From BOG-908 sp963795825 (GTDB lineage: Bacteria > Pseudomonadota > Alphaproteobacteria > Acetobacterales > Acetobacteraceae), in NCBI GenBank assembly GCA_963795825.1, contig CAWCIW010000002.1, positions 310,001 to 374,000 of the forward strand: a DNA stretch of 64,000 nucleotides. Reading direction: 5' to 3'. Shown here in pieces: positions 17,825 through 27,123 of the stretch (position 1 is its first letter; every line of letters begins with the position of its first letter). The notes beneath the pieces were generated by a model. That model was given only the letters and a program-made list of their open reading frames with translations. It did no database searches and was not told the DNA's origin. The translations under genes were made by a program, and so were the position numbers.

Positions 17825-19093
17825 TCAAACGGGCGTTGCCGGCCGTTGTTCCCCCTGCGCACGCGGGCGTGCGGTGGCGAAACCCAGGCCGAGCACGAGA
17901 AACACCCAGCCGCCGTTCGGCATCGAGGTGAAGGCGGAGGTGGACGCGACCGGCCAGAGCGCCACGATCGCGCCCACCAGCAGGCCGGCGCGCAAGGGCG
18001 GGCTCTGCCGGGTGAGGCGGCTGGCCAGGCGGGCGAGGGCCGTGGCGACCATCAGGCCGAACAGGGCCAGGCCGGGCAGGCCCGCGTCGTCGAGCGCTTC
18101 GAGATAGTAGTTGTGCGGGTGGATGTTGCAGGCGGACAGGCCGCCGTTGAGGTTCGCGGTGGGTATGCCGAGCCAGGCGATGCCGTGCATGGACCAGAAT
18201 TCGTGGCAGCCGCGGCGGAAGCCGTCGAAACCCTCGCCGAGCCAGGGGTGCAGCTCGCTCAGCGTGATGGCGCGGGTGAAGATGAGGCCGTAATCGCTCT
18301 GGCTGAAATGGGCGAGCTGGCCGGTGGTCTGCTGCACCAGCTTGGCGGCGGCCGCGGGCGACACCCAGGGCAGGGCTGCCACGAGTGCGGCACCGGCGGC
18401 GGCGGCGAGGACCAGGGCCACGCGCAGGCGCGGGATCAGCAGCGCAGTGGTGGCCAGGCCGAGCAGCATCAGCGCGGTGGGCATGCGCTGGCCGATCAGC
18501 ACCATGGTGATCACGGCCAGGGTGGCCAGCGCGATCGCGGCGAGTTTCGGGCGCAAGGCAGGGCGCGCGGCTAGGCCGGCCAGGGCGGGGACGATCACCG
18601 GAAAGAACAGCAGGATGAAGGCGGGGCCGGCGCGGGGCTTGGCGAACGGGCCGGTGAGCGCGCCGTCGAGCCAGCGGGGCTGGCCGAACAGGTTGGTGCC
18701 GAGGAGGTATTGTTGCCAGGCCTGCACGCCGATCCAGCAGAACGCAGCGGCGAGGATAAGCCAGAGGGCGCGTGTGCGGGCGGCGCCGCGCGGGATGTCG
18801 GCGGCCAGCAGCCAGGTGCCGAGTGCGATGGCGAGCACCGGCAGGCGTATGGCGAGTAGCGCGAGCAGCAGGCCGCCGGTGCCGAGCGCCGAGCAGACGA
18901 CCAGCCACAGCCACCAGGCGAGGGCGGCGCGCGCGAAGGGGTCGCGGAGCCAGGCGAGGTTTTGGGTGCGCAAGGCTTGCGCGAGGAACAGGAGATCGAT
19001 GGTGGCGATGAGGATCTCGGCGACCGCGCGGGCGTGCAGCAGCGCCAGGGGCAGCAGGAGGCAGGCGGCGAGCGCGGTGCGCTCGGTCAACAT
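17825..19093 (-). CDS. O-antigen ligase/polymerase-like membrane protein (Wzy_C family)
   Basis: 422 residues, about ten or more hydrophobic helices (e.g. TALAACLLLPLALLHARAV, LAAIALATLAVITMVLIG). The large loop between the late helices carries the family's diagnostic HPHNYYLEALDDAGLPG, preceded by a WLGEGFDGFRRGC segment typical of Wzy_C loops. Members ligate O-antigen to lipid A-core or polymerise surface glycans at the periplasmic face. The start MLTERTALAA at 19093 is chosen; the 60-residue upstream extension is non-conserved and basic. It may serve the same surface glycan as the glycosyltransferase at 6994. Confidence 0.83.
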   Translation of the reverse strand: MLTERTALAACLLLPLALLHARAVAEILIATIDLLFLAQALRTQNLAWLRDPFARAALAWWLWLVVCSALGTGGLLLALLAIRLPVLAIALGTWLLAADIPRGAARTRALWLILAAAFCWIGVQAWQQYLLGTNLFGQPRWLDGALTGPFAKPRAGPAFILLFFPVIVPALAGLAARPALRPKLAAIALATLAVITMVLIGQRMPTALMLLGLATTALLIPRLRVALVLAAAAGAALVAALPWVSPAAAAKLVQQTTGQLAHFSQSDYGLIFTRAITLSELHPWLGEGFDGFRRGCHEFWSMHGIAWLGIPTANLNGGLSACNIHPHNYYLEALDDAGLPGLALFGLMVATALARLASRLTRQSPPLRAGLLVGAIVALWPVASTSAFTSMPNGGWVFLVLGLGFATARPRAQGEQRPATPV

Positions 19094-19323
19094 GGGTGTT
19101 TCGGTCTGGCTTATTCGGAACAGGCGCACGCGAACCCTCCAGGCGTTCCGCTGCGGCGCGGGACGCGAAATTTTGCGTTGATTCTGCGGACGCACCAGGC
19201 CTGCCTGGCTTTGTAAGTTGGTGTGCTTGGCCACTATCTGGCGAGTGATGCGCTGCCGATCGTGGGGCCACAAAGATCGCTGTGTGTTAACAACAGCTTA
19301 CGCCGTGGCACGCCGGCTGCAAA

Positions 19324-20979
19324 GTGTCCGGCATGGGACCCGCCGCAGGACGTTACGCAAGATTAGGACTGCCGCCACGGCACCAATCTGGTTCTCGTGG
19401 CAGTGTTCCGGTAAGGCGAGCCGCCGTCAGCGGCCGAAGGGAGAGCTTCATTCCAGCGATCAGAGACGATTCGGGCGCGCAGCGGGCGCGGCTGCTGCTC
19501 GCTGTCGCGGCATGTATGCTGGAAGGCTGCGCCGTGGGCCCGGATTACAGGCGCCCGGCGGCGCCGCTGGCGGACCGTTTCACCGAGGCGGCGTTGCCGG
19601 GGAGCACCGGCGGGGTGGCGGCCAAGGCCGGCGAGAACCAGATCTTCGACGTGGGCGCGGACGTGCCTGGCGCGTGGTGGACCCTGTTCCGGTCGGCAGC
19701 GCTGAGCCGGCTGGTGGCGGAAGCGATACGGCAGAACCCGACCCTGCAGGCCACGGCAGAGACGTTGCAGCAGGCCAGGGAGACCGCGATCGCGCAGCAG
19801 GGTGCGTTCTTCCCCAACATAAGCGCGCAGCTCACGCGGACGCGGCAGAAGGTGAGCGGCGCGGAAGCCGGCTTGGTCGGGCCGGGCGCGGTCAGTCAGA
19901 GTTTCGGCTATTACCAGGGCCAGCTCAATATATCCTATACGTTCGACGTGTGGGGGCAGACGCGCCGCACCGTGGAGGCCAGCCAGGCGGCCGCGCGGGC
20001 GCAGCGTTTCCAGCTCGAGGGCGCCACCGACATGCTGGCCGCCAATGCGGCGACGGTGGCGATCACTGCCGCCTCGTTGCGCGCGCAGATCGCAGCTGAG
20101 CAGGAGCTGGTGGACGCCGAGCAGCATCTGCTGGCAACGGTGCGCAGCCAGTTCCAGTTGGGCGGCGCCACCGGCACGGATGTGGCGACGCAGGAGGCGC
20201 AGCTTGCCAACACGCAGGCGCTGGTGGTGCCGTTGCAGACGCAGTTGCAGCAGGCGCGCGACCAGTTGGCCGCCTACCTCGGCAGGATTCCGGAGGCGGC
20301 CGATCTTCCCAGCCTGCGGCTGGAGGATCTGAGCCTGCCGGGCCGGTTGCCGGTGAGTGTGCCGTCCAGGCTGGTGGACCAGCGGCCGGATATCCTGGCC
20401 GCCGCCGAGCAGTTGCACCAGGCGACCGCGCAGGTGGGCGTGGCGATCGCCAACCGGCTGCCGCAGTTCACGCTGAGTGGCGCGCTCGGCAGCGCGCCGG
20501 CGAAGATCGGCGATCTGTTCACGCCGGGCAACGGTATCTACACGATCATCACGCAGGCGCTGGCGCCGGTATTCCAGGGCGGCACGTTGTTGCACCAGCA
20601 ACGCGCGGCCTATGCGGCGGCGCGTTCGGCGGCCGATACGTATCGCGCGACGGTGGTGGGCGCGTTCCAGAATGTGGCGGATGTTCTGACGGCGTTGCAG
20701 GGCGACGCGCGGGCGCTGGCGGCCAATGAGGCGGCGGAACAGGCGGCGGCCAGAAGTTTGAGCCTGGCACGGCTGCAATACGGTGCGGGCGGGGTGGCGT
20801 ATCTCACGGTCCTGACGTCGCAGACGCAGTACCAGAATGCGGTGATCGGGCTGATACGGGCGCAGGCCGCCAGGTACACCGATACGGTCGCACTTTACGT
20901 GGCGCTGGGTGGCGGGTGGTGGCATCGCGACGATGTGCCCGCGCCGCCCGAGCAATTGTTGAGGTCATTGTTGCCATGA
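19324..20979 (+). CDS. RND efflux outer-membrane factor, NodT/OprM family
   Basis: TolC-like outer-membrane lipoprotein. The lipobox region LLLAVAACMLEGCAVGPDYRRP and the following WWTLFRSAALSRLVAEAIRQNPTL-type helices (shown in parts) define the family; two OEP repeats follow, with VDQRPDILAAAEQL and QTQYQNAVIGLI. Position of the N-terminus is doubtful. The GTG at 19324 gives 551 residues but puts the lipid-acceptor Cys about 68 residues in, and no ATG/GTG/TTG lies at the normal distance, so a nearby base error is possible. It overlaps the adaptor gene by 4 nt (ATGA at 20976), forming an OMF-adaptor-pump operon. Confidence 0.86.
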   Translation: MSGMGPAAGRYARLGLPPRHQSGSRGSVPVRRAAVSGRRESFIPAIRDDSGAQRARLLLAVAACMLEGCAVGPDYRRPAAPLADRFTEAALPGSTGGVAAKAGENQIFDVGADVPGAWWTLFRSAALSRLVAEAIRQNPTLQATAETLQQARETAIAQQGAFFPNISAQLTRTRQKVSGAEAGLVGPGAVSQSFGYYQGQLNISYTFDVWGQTRRTVEASQAAARAQRFQLEGATDMLAANAATVAITAASLRAQIAAEQELVDAEQHLLATVRSQFQLGGATGTDVATQEAQLANTQALVVPLQTQLQQARDQLAAYLGRIPEAADLPSLRLEDLSLPGRLPVSVPSRLVDQRPDILAAAEQLHQATAQVGVAIANRLPQFTLSGALGSAPAKIGDLFTPGNGIYTIITQALAPVFQGGTLLHQQRAAYAAARSAADTYRATVVGAFQNVADVLTALQGDARALAANEAAEQAAARSLSLARLQYGAGGVAYLTVLTSQTQYQNAVIGLIRAQAARYTDTVALYVALGGGWWHRDDVPAPPEQLLRSLLP

Positions 20980-22132
20980 CAGAAAGCAAGCCGTTCTTTT
21001 TCGAGAAAAAGAACCAAAAAGCTTTTGCCCCCTGTCGGGTGGTGGCCCAGATATCCGCCGACAGGGAGCAAAAGTCTTTTGCTTCTTTTCTTCAAAAAGA
21101 AGCCTTCTTGCTTGCTCTTCTGGCGTGTTCCCCCGCGTTAGCGCAGGAACCAGCAGCCACGGTAAGCACGATCGTGGCGCACATGTCGGACTGGCAGGAC
21201 ACGCTGCAGGCCGTGGGCACCGTGCGCGCGGTGCGCGGCGCGGATCTGGCGAGCGAATCTCCGGTGTCGTGGACAGCGTGGAATTCGAATCCGGCCATGA
21301 CGTGGCGGCCGGCACGGTTCTGTTGCGGCTCAGGCCGAACGACGACGCGGCGCATCTGGCGGATCTGCAGGCGGCCGCCGATCTGGCCGCGGCCAATCTG
21401 GCGCGCGACACCAAGCAGTTCCGTGCGCAGGCAGTCAGCCAGGCGAGCATCGATGCGGATGACAGCCATTTGCGGTCCGCGCGCGCGCAGGTGAGCCAGG
21501 CGCAGGCGCTGGCCGCGGAGAAGATCGTGCGCGCGCCGTTTGCCGGGCGGCTCGGGCTGCGTATGGTGGACCAGGGACAGTATCTGCCGGCCGGCACCAC
21601 GATCGTCACGTTGCAGGCGCTCGACAGCTTGTATGTCGATTTCTTCGTGCCGCAGCAGGCGCTGGCCGAGGTGAAGCTGGGCCAGACCGCTGTACTGCAC
21701 GTGGATGCTTATCCCGGCAGGGATTTCTCCGGACGCATAACCGCGATCAGCCCGAAGCTGGATGCGAACAGCCGTATGGCGCAGGTGCGCGCGACGCTCG
21801 GCAATGCGGACCATGCGCTGGTGCCCGGCATGTTCGCCAGCGTGGACTTGCACACCGGCGACGTGCATCATTACGTCACGCTGCCGAATGCGGCGATCGT
21901 GTACAATCCGTATGGCAGCCTGGTGTATGTGGTGGATCATGGCGTGGCGCGCCAGACGGTGGTGCGCACGGGGCCCACACGCGGCGACCAGGTGGCGGTG
22001 CTGGCCGGGCTGGCGGATGGTGCGGTGGTGGTGACGGCGGGGCAGATCAAGTTGCGCCAGGGATCGCAGGTGGTGGTGAACAACAGCGTTCTGCCCACCA
22101 ACGATCCGAAGCCGAACCCGGCGGAGGAGTGA
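20976..22132 (+). pseudogene. RND efflux periplasmic adaptor (HlyD/MFP family), frameshifted
   Basis: The frame that starts at ATG 20976 passes through a complete repeat element, then reads LLALLACSPALAQEP (signal peptide) and DWQDTLQAVGTVRAVRGADLASE. At about 21256 the frame must shift: one base appears lost (GA-ATC for GAG-ATC). The rest, SGVVDSVEFESGHDVAAGTVLL through APFAGRLGLRMVDQGQYL and VPQQALAEVKLGQ, follows in another frame to 22132. Domain order is lipoyl-like, hairpin, beta-barrel, membrane-proximal. The true start is unclear: either 20976 with a repeat-encoded N-terminus or a TTG just after the repeat. Confidence 0.82.
20980..21117. repeat. Intergenic palindromic element, C-P-B unit (copy 8)
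   Basis: Left arm has a third stem type, GTTC...GAAC with CGAG loop; P centre CCTGTCGGG...CCGACAGGG; right B arm with TTCA loop. It is open in frame with the adaptor gene (peptide like KPFFFEKKNQKAF). Confidence 0.9.
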
Positions 22133-22256
22133 GGCCCGTGCGGGATTTGCCAGTCAACGCGCCCGATATGCGCGGCCGGACGGAACGAGAGTCGTTTGCT
22201 GTTCTCGTTCGGAAAACGATGCGTTTCCCGCTTACCCTGTGCCCGGGAGCCACCCC

Positions 22257-25200
22257 ATGCGCCTGACAGACATGTTCATCCTGCGGCCGGTTCTGTCGGT
22301 GGTGGTGAGCGTATTCATCCTGCTGCTGGGCCTGGGGTCCGAGCGCGTGTTGCCGGTGCGGCAATTCCCAAAAACGGTGAATGCGCTGATACAGGTGGAG
22401 ACGACGTATTACGGTGCGGATGCCGCCACGATGGCCGGGTTCATCACCACGCCGATAGAGAACGCGATCGCGCAGGTGGACGGTATCGATTACCTGACCA
22501 GCACGAGCATCGACCGGCGACAGCACGATCACCGCGCATCTGCGGCTGAATCAGGATCCGGACCGCGCGCTTACGGAAATACAGACGCAGCTCAGCGCGG
22601 TGCACGACCAGCTGCCGCGTGATTCGCAGACGCCTTCGGTGCGCCTGCAGACCGGCGGGCAGGGCGGCACGCTGATACTCGCGTTCACCAGCGACATCAT
22701 GACGCCGGCGCAGATCACCGATTACCTGACGCGCGTGGTGCAGCCGCAGATACAGGCGACACCCGGCGTGCAGGTGGCGCAGATCTGGGGCGCCGAGAAC
22801 TTCGCCGTGCGGGCCTGGCTCGATCCGCTGAAGCTGGCGGCGCATAACATCACGGCAACCGAAGTATCGGCCGCGATGACGGCGAACAACTTCACCTCGG
22901 CGGCCGGTTCCACGGCGGGCCAGATGACCTCCATGCCGATCGGCATCACCACCGGCGTGCACACTCTGCCGGAGTTCCGCAACCTGGTGATCAAGCAATC
23001 CAACGGTGCGATCACCCGGCTGGGCGATCTGGCAAAGGTGGAGCTTGGATCGGACAACTACCAGCAGGCGCTGCTGTTCAGCGGCAAGCCCACGATCCTG
23101 ATCGATGTGGAAGCGGTGCCGACGGCCAACGTGCTCGACCTGGTGAACCGCGTGCGGGTGAAGTTCGACGCGCTGAAGGCCGATCTGCCGCAGGGGCTGC
23201 ATGCCGCGATCGCCAACGACGTGACCGCGAACGTGCGGCAGTCCATCAGCGAAGTCGTCAAGACGCTGCTCGAGAGCCTGGCGATCGTGGCCGTCGTGGT
23301 GTTCGCCTTCCTGCGGTCGGCACGCGCGTCACTGATACCGGTCATCACCATTCCGCTGTCGCTCGTGGGCACGTTCGCGATACTCTGGATATTCGGTTTT
23401 TCGATCAATCTGCTGACATTGCTGGCGCTCGTGCTGGCCACCGGGCTGGTGGTGGATGACGCGATCATCGTGGTGGAGAATGTGAGCCGCGAGATGTCCG
23501 AAGGGGCGACGCCGCTCGAAGCCGCGATGCGTTCGGCGCGCAGCCTGGCCGGCCCGATCGTGGCGATGACGGTGGTGCTCGTGGCGGTGTATGTGCCGAT
23601 CGCGCTGCGCAGCGGGCTGACCGGCGCGTTGTTCCGCGAATTCGCATTGACGCTGGTTGGCAGCGTGACGGTATCGGCGGTGCTGGCGCTGACTCTCTCG
23701 CCGATGATGTGCCGGTTCCTGCTGCGCACGCCGCAGCATACCGAGCGGCGCGGCGCATTGGGGCCGATGCAGCGCGCCTATCGGCCGGCGCTGCGCCTGG
23801 CGCTCGATCTGCGGCCGGTGATGGTGGCGATCGGGCTCGCGGTATTTGCCTGCAGCTATTTCCTCTATGCGGGTTCCACCACCGAGCTGGCGCCGCAGGA
23901 GGATGTGAGCTTCCTCGATATCGGCGGTTCGGTGGCGCCGACCGCGGGTGTCGATCAGTTGCGGCTGTACGACAAGCAGATCACCGAAATCGAGAAGGGG
24001 CTGCCGGAGTTCTCCGCCTCCTACCAGTTCGACCAGCCGGGGCAATCTGGCGGCGGGCTGAGGCTCAAGCCGTTTTCCGAGCGGACCCGCACGGCCACCG
24101 AGATCATGGGCGAAGTGCAAGCCAAGTTCGCGGGCATCGCCGGGGAGAACCTGGCGGTGTTCCAGCCCTCGCCGCTGCCCGGCAGCTTCGGCGAATTGCC
24201 GATCGGTTATGTGATCAAAACCACGCGGCCGTTCAGCGAACTCAACGGCGTATCCAGCCGGTTTCTCGAAGCGGCGCAGAAGACCGGGCTGTTCGCGTTC
24301 GTCGACCGGGACCTCAAGATCGACCTGCCGCAGGCGACCGTGGTGATCGACCGCAACAAGGTGGCGGCCCTGGGGCTGGACATGACGCAGGTCGGCAGCG
24401 TGCTGAACACGCTGCTCAGCGGCGGCTACGTGAACTACTTCGATCTTGCCGGACGGTCTTACAAGGTTATACCCGAGGTGACGCGCGCCAGCCGGCTGAA
24501 TGCGGACCAATTGAAGTCGTTCACGGTGGCAAATATCGGCGGCGTGCCGATACCGCTCTCCGCGGTGGCGCATATCGAGACGGCGACGGTGCCTGAGAGC
24601 ATCAGCCATTTCCAGCAGATGAATTCGGCGAGCCTTACCGGCGTGCCGCTGCCGGGCGTGACGCAGGGCGATGCGGTACGCGCGCTGGACGCGATCGCCG
24701 CGCGCGTTCTGCCGCCGGATTATGCGACCGATACCAGCGGGCCGCTGCGCCAGTTCGTGCAGGAATCATCCGGGTTCGCCGCCACGTTCGGCTTTGCGGT
24801 GGTGGTGATCTATCTGTCGCTGGCAGCGTTGTTCGGCAGTTTCCGCGATCCGCTGATCATCCTGATCTCGGTGCCGATGTCGCTCGCCGGCGCGCTGCTG
24901 TTCATCTATTTCGGCGTGCATGGCGCCACGCTGAACATCTATTCCGAAGTGGGGCTGGTGACGCTGATGGGGCTGATCAGCAAGCATGGCATCCTCATGG
25001 TGGAGGTGGCCAACGAGCAGCAGGCTCTGGGACACTCAAAGCGCGAATCGATCGAGCATGCGGCGCTGCTGCGGCTGCGGCCGATATTGATGACGACGGC
25101 GGCGATGGTGCTTGGCGTGGCGCCGCTGGTGTTCGCGACGGGGGCTGGTTCGGCGGCGCGGTTCTCGATGGGGCTGGTTATCGCTTCGGGGCTGGCGATC

Positions 25201-25317
25201 GGGACGTTCTTCACGTTGTTCGTGGTGCCGGCGTTCTATCTGGTGCTGGCGCGCCGGCATGTGGCTGAGGTGCATTCGGGGGCATCTTTGCGCGGGGTGG
25301 CTGTGGCTTCCGAGTGA
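22257..25317 (+). pseudogene. RND efflux pump, inner-membrane (AcrB/MexB-like), frameshifted
   Basis: About 1,019 residues when repaired. The start MRLTDMFILRPVLSVVVSVF at 22257 is the family's TM1. After DGIDYLTSTSI one surplus C near 22514 (GACCGGC for GACGGC) breaks the frame; GDSTITAHLRLNQDPDRAL resumes in the third frame, and the remaining 905 residues are uninterrupted. TM4 holds the proton-relay pair in LVVDDAIIVVENV. Porter-domain and TM repeats run to the normal C-terminus. It follows the adaptor by 124 nt. Substrate cannot be told. A sequencing error is the simplest reading. Confidence 0.87.
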
Positions 25318-25481
25318 AGGCAAGGAAGGCCTTCTTTTCTGAAGAAAAGAAGCAAAAGACTTTTGATGGTGCTGTCGCGGACCGGTTGACCGAGCGCGCG
25401 CGTTTCACCAGCGACAGGAAGTAAAAGTTTTTTGGTCCTTTTTTTCAAAAAAGGACTGCTTGCCTTGCCTTCTTTCCCTTG
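25318..25481. repeat. Intergenic palindromic element, B-P-A unit (copy 9)
   Basis: B arm with CTGA loop and GACTTTTG, variant P centre CTGTCGC...GCGACAGG, then A arm with TTTTTTTCAAAAAA loop. It lies between the RND pump and the aldo/keto reductase, both plus strand. Confidence 0.9.
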
Positions 25482-25495
25482 CCAAAGGCTCTCTT

Positions 25496-26329
25496 ATGCA
25501 AAACCGCCCTTTCGGCCCGGCGCAAACCGCCGTTCCCGCCATAGGCCAGGGCACCTGGCAGATCAGCGCGCCGCGCAAGCAGGCGGTGCTGGCGCTGCAG
25601 CGCGGCTGCGAGCTCGGCCTGACGCATATCGATACCGCCGAGATGTATGAGGGCGCCGAGGCGGTTGTGGCCGAGGCGATCGAGGGCCGCCGCGAACAGG
25701 TCTTCCTGGTCAGCAAGGTGTTGCCGTCGAACGCCTCGCGCGCCGGCACGATAGCGGCGTGCGAGCGGTCGCTGGCGCGGCTGCGCACGGATCACCTGGA
25801 TTGCTACCTGCTGCATTGGCCGGGGCGGCACCGGCTGGAGGACACGATCGGAGCGTTCGAGACCCTGGTCGAACAGGGCAAGATCAGGGCCTGGGGGCTT
25901 AGCAATTTCGACGTGGACGGGCTGGCGGCGGCGCAGCGTATCGGCGGCGGCGGGATCGCCTGCAACCAGGTGCTCTATCACCTGCAGGAGCGCGCGATCG
26001 AGCACGCGGTGCTGCCGTGGTGCGCGGCGAACGGCGTCAGCGTGGTGGCTTACAGCCCGTTCGGCAGCGGCGAATTTCCCGCGCCGCAATCGGCGGGCGG
26101 CCGCGCGCTGCGCCAGGTGGCCGAAGCGCATGGTGCCACGCCGCGGCAGGTGGCGTTGCAGTTCCTGCTGCGCGCGCCGGGCGTGTTCGTGATTCCGAAA
26201 GCCTCCGGGCTGGCGCATGTGGAGGAGAACGCCGGCGCCGGCGGGCTGGTGCTGACGCCGGCCGATGTGGCGTCGCTCGACGCGGCGTTTCCGCGCGGCA
26301 AGAAGCCGGCCTCGCTGCCGATGCTGTAG
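25496..26329 (+). CDS. Aldo/keto reductase
   Basis: 277-residue NADPH-dependent oxidoreductase of the AKR (beta/alpha)8 family. Catalytic tetrad visible: Asp and Tyr in DTAEMYEGAEAVV, Lys in LVSKVLPSN, His in YLLHWPGRH. The C-terminal cofactor motif is VFVIPKASGLAHVEENA. The start MQNRPFGPAQTAVPAIGQGTW (in part) at 25496 matches the usual beginning; an upstream extension from the repeat is rejected. Substrate unknown. It is monocistronic, between a full repeat and a repeat remnant. Confidence 0.93.
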   Translation: MQNRPFGPAQTAVPAIGQGTWQISAPRKQAVLALQRGCELGLTHIDTAEMYEGAEAVVAEAIEGRREQVFLVSKVLPSNASRAGTIAACERSLARLRTDHLDCYLLHWPGRHRLEDTIGAFETLVEQGKIRAWGLSNFDVDGLAAAQRIGGGGIACNQVLYHLQERAIEHAVLPWCAANGVSVVAYSPFGSGEFPAPQSAGGRALRQVAEAHGATPRQVALQFLLRAPGVFVIPKASGLAHVEENAGAGGLVLTPADVASLDAAFPRGKKPASLPML

Positions 26330-26356
26330 CCGGTGCGCCGGTGCGGGCCGGGGCGA

Positions 26357-26388
26357 AGGAGGACTGCTTGCTTCCTGTCGCCGCCTGC
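26357..26388. repeat. Remnant of the palindromic element (copy 10)
   Basis: AGGACTGCTTGCTTCCTGTCG resembles the outer end of an A arm fused to part of a P centre; strongly decayed. It lies between the aldo/keto reductase and purQ. Confidence 0.4.
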
Positions 26389-26427
26389 CGGGTGTAAGAC
26401 GCCGGGAAACATCCGGACGACACGAAG

Positions 26428-27120
26428 TTGAAGACCGCGCTGGTGATATTCCCGGGAACGAACAGGGAGCGCGACGTGGCCATAGCGCTGGCGCAGGCGG
26501 CGGGCCAGAAGCCGCGCCTGGTGTGGCATCGCGAGACCGAGCTGGGCGATGTGGACCTGGCGGTGTTGCCGGGCGGGTTCAGCCATGGCGACTATCTGCG
26601 CTGCGGGGCGATGGCGGCACAGTCGCCGATCATGCCGGCGCTGCGGGCGCATGCGGCGCGCGGCGGCCACATACTCGGCATCTGCAACGGGTTCCAGATA
26701 CTCACCGAGGCGGGGCTGTTGCCGGGTGCGCTGCTGCGCAATGCGAGCCTGCGGTTCATCAGCCGGGACTGCCATCTGCGGGTGGAGCGGGCCGGCACGG
26801 CGTTCACGCGGCTGTATGCGCAGGGCCAGGTGTTCCGCGCACCGATGGCGCATGGCGACGGCAATTACTTCGCCGCACCCGAGACGGTGGCGATGCTGGA
26901 GGGCGAGGGCCGGGTGGCGTTCCGCTATGTGGATGCGGCGGGGAAGGCGGTTGCGGCGGCCAATCCGAACGGAAGTCTGAACGCGATCGCGGGTGTGTAT
27001 AGCGAGAATTTGCGGGTGATGGGGCTGATGCCGCATCCGGAGGATTTGGTCGATCCGCTGATGGGCGGGATCGATGGGCGGCCGTTGTTCGACGGCCTCG
27101 TGCATGCTTTGGCGGCGTAG
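26428..27120 (+). CDS. purQ: Phosphoribosylformylglycinamidine synthase, glutaminase subunit
   Basis: 230-residue class I glutamine amidotransferase that supplies ammonia to PurL in purine synthesis. The nucleophile is Cys86 in HILGICNGFQIL, and the catalytic His/Glu are in GLMPHPED. It starts at a TTG (26428), which matches the family N-terminus MKTALVIFPGTNRERD. purL begins 4 nt after its stop. purS, the third subunit and often next to purQ, is not upstream here (an aldo/keto reductase is), so it must lie elsewhere. Confidence 0.96.
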   Translation: MKTALVIFPGTNRERDVAIALAQAAGQKPRLVWHRETELGDVDLAVLPGGFSHGDYLRCGAMAAQSPIMPALRAHAARGGHILGICNGFQILTEAGLLPGALLRNASLRFISRDCHLRVERAGTAFTRLYAQGQVFRAPMAHGDGNYFAAPETVAMLEGEGRVAFRYVDAAGKAVAAANPNGSLNAIAGVYSENLRVMGLMPHPEDLVDPLMGGIDGRPLFDGLVHALAA

Positions 27121-27123
27121 GCG

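Noticed and set aside
19324..19470. Separate small gene before the outer-membrane factor lipobox
   Set aside because: The frame is continuous with the outer-membrane factor and has no features of its own; treated as an uncertain N-terminus.
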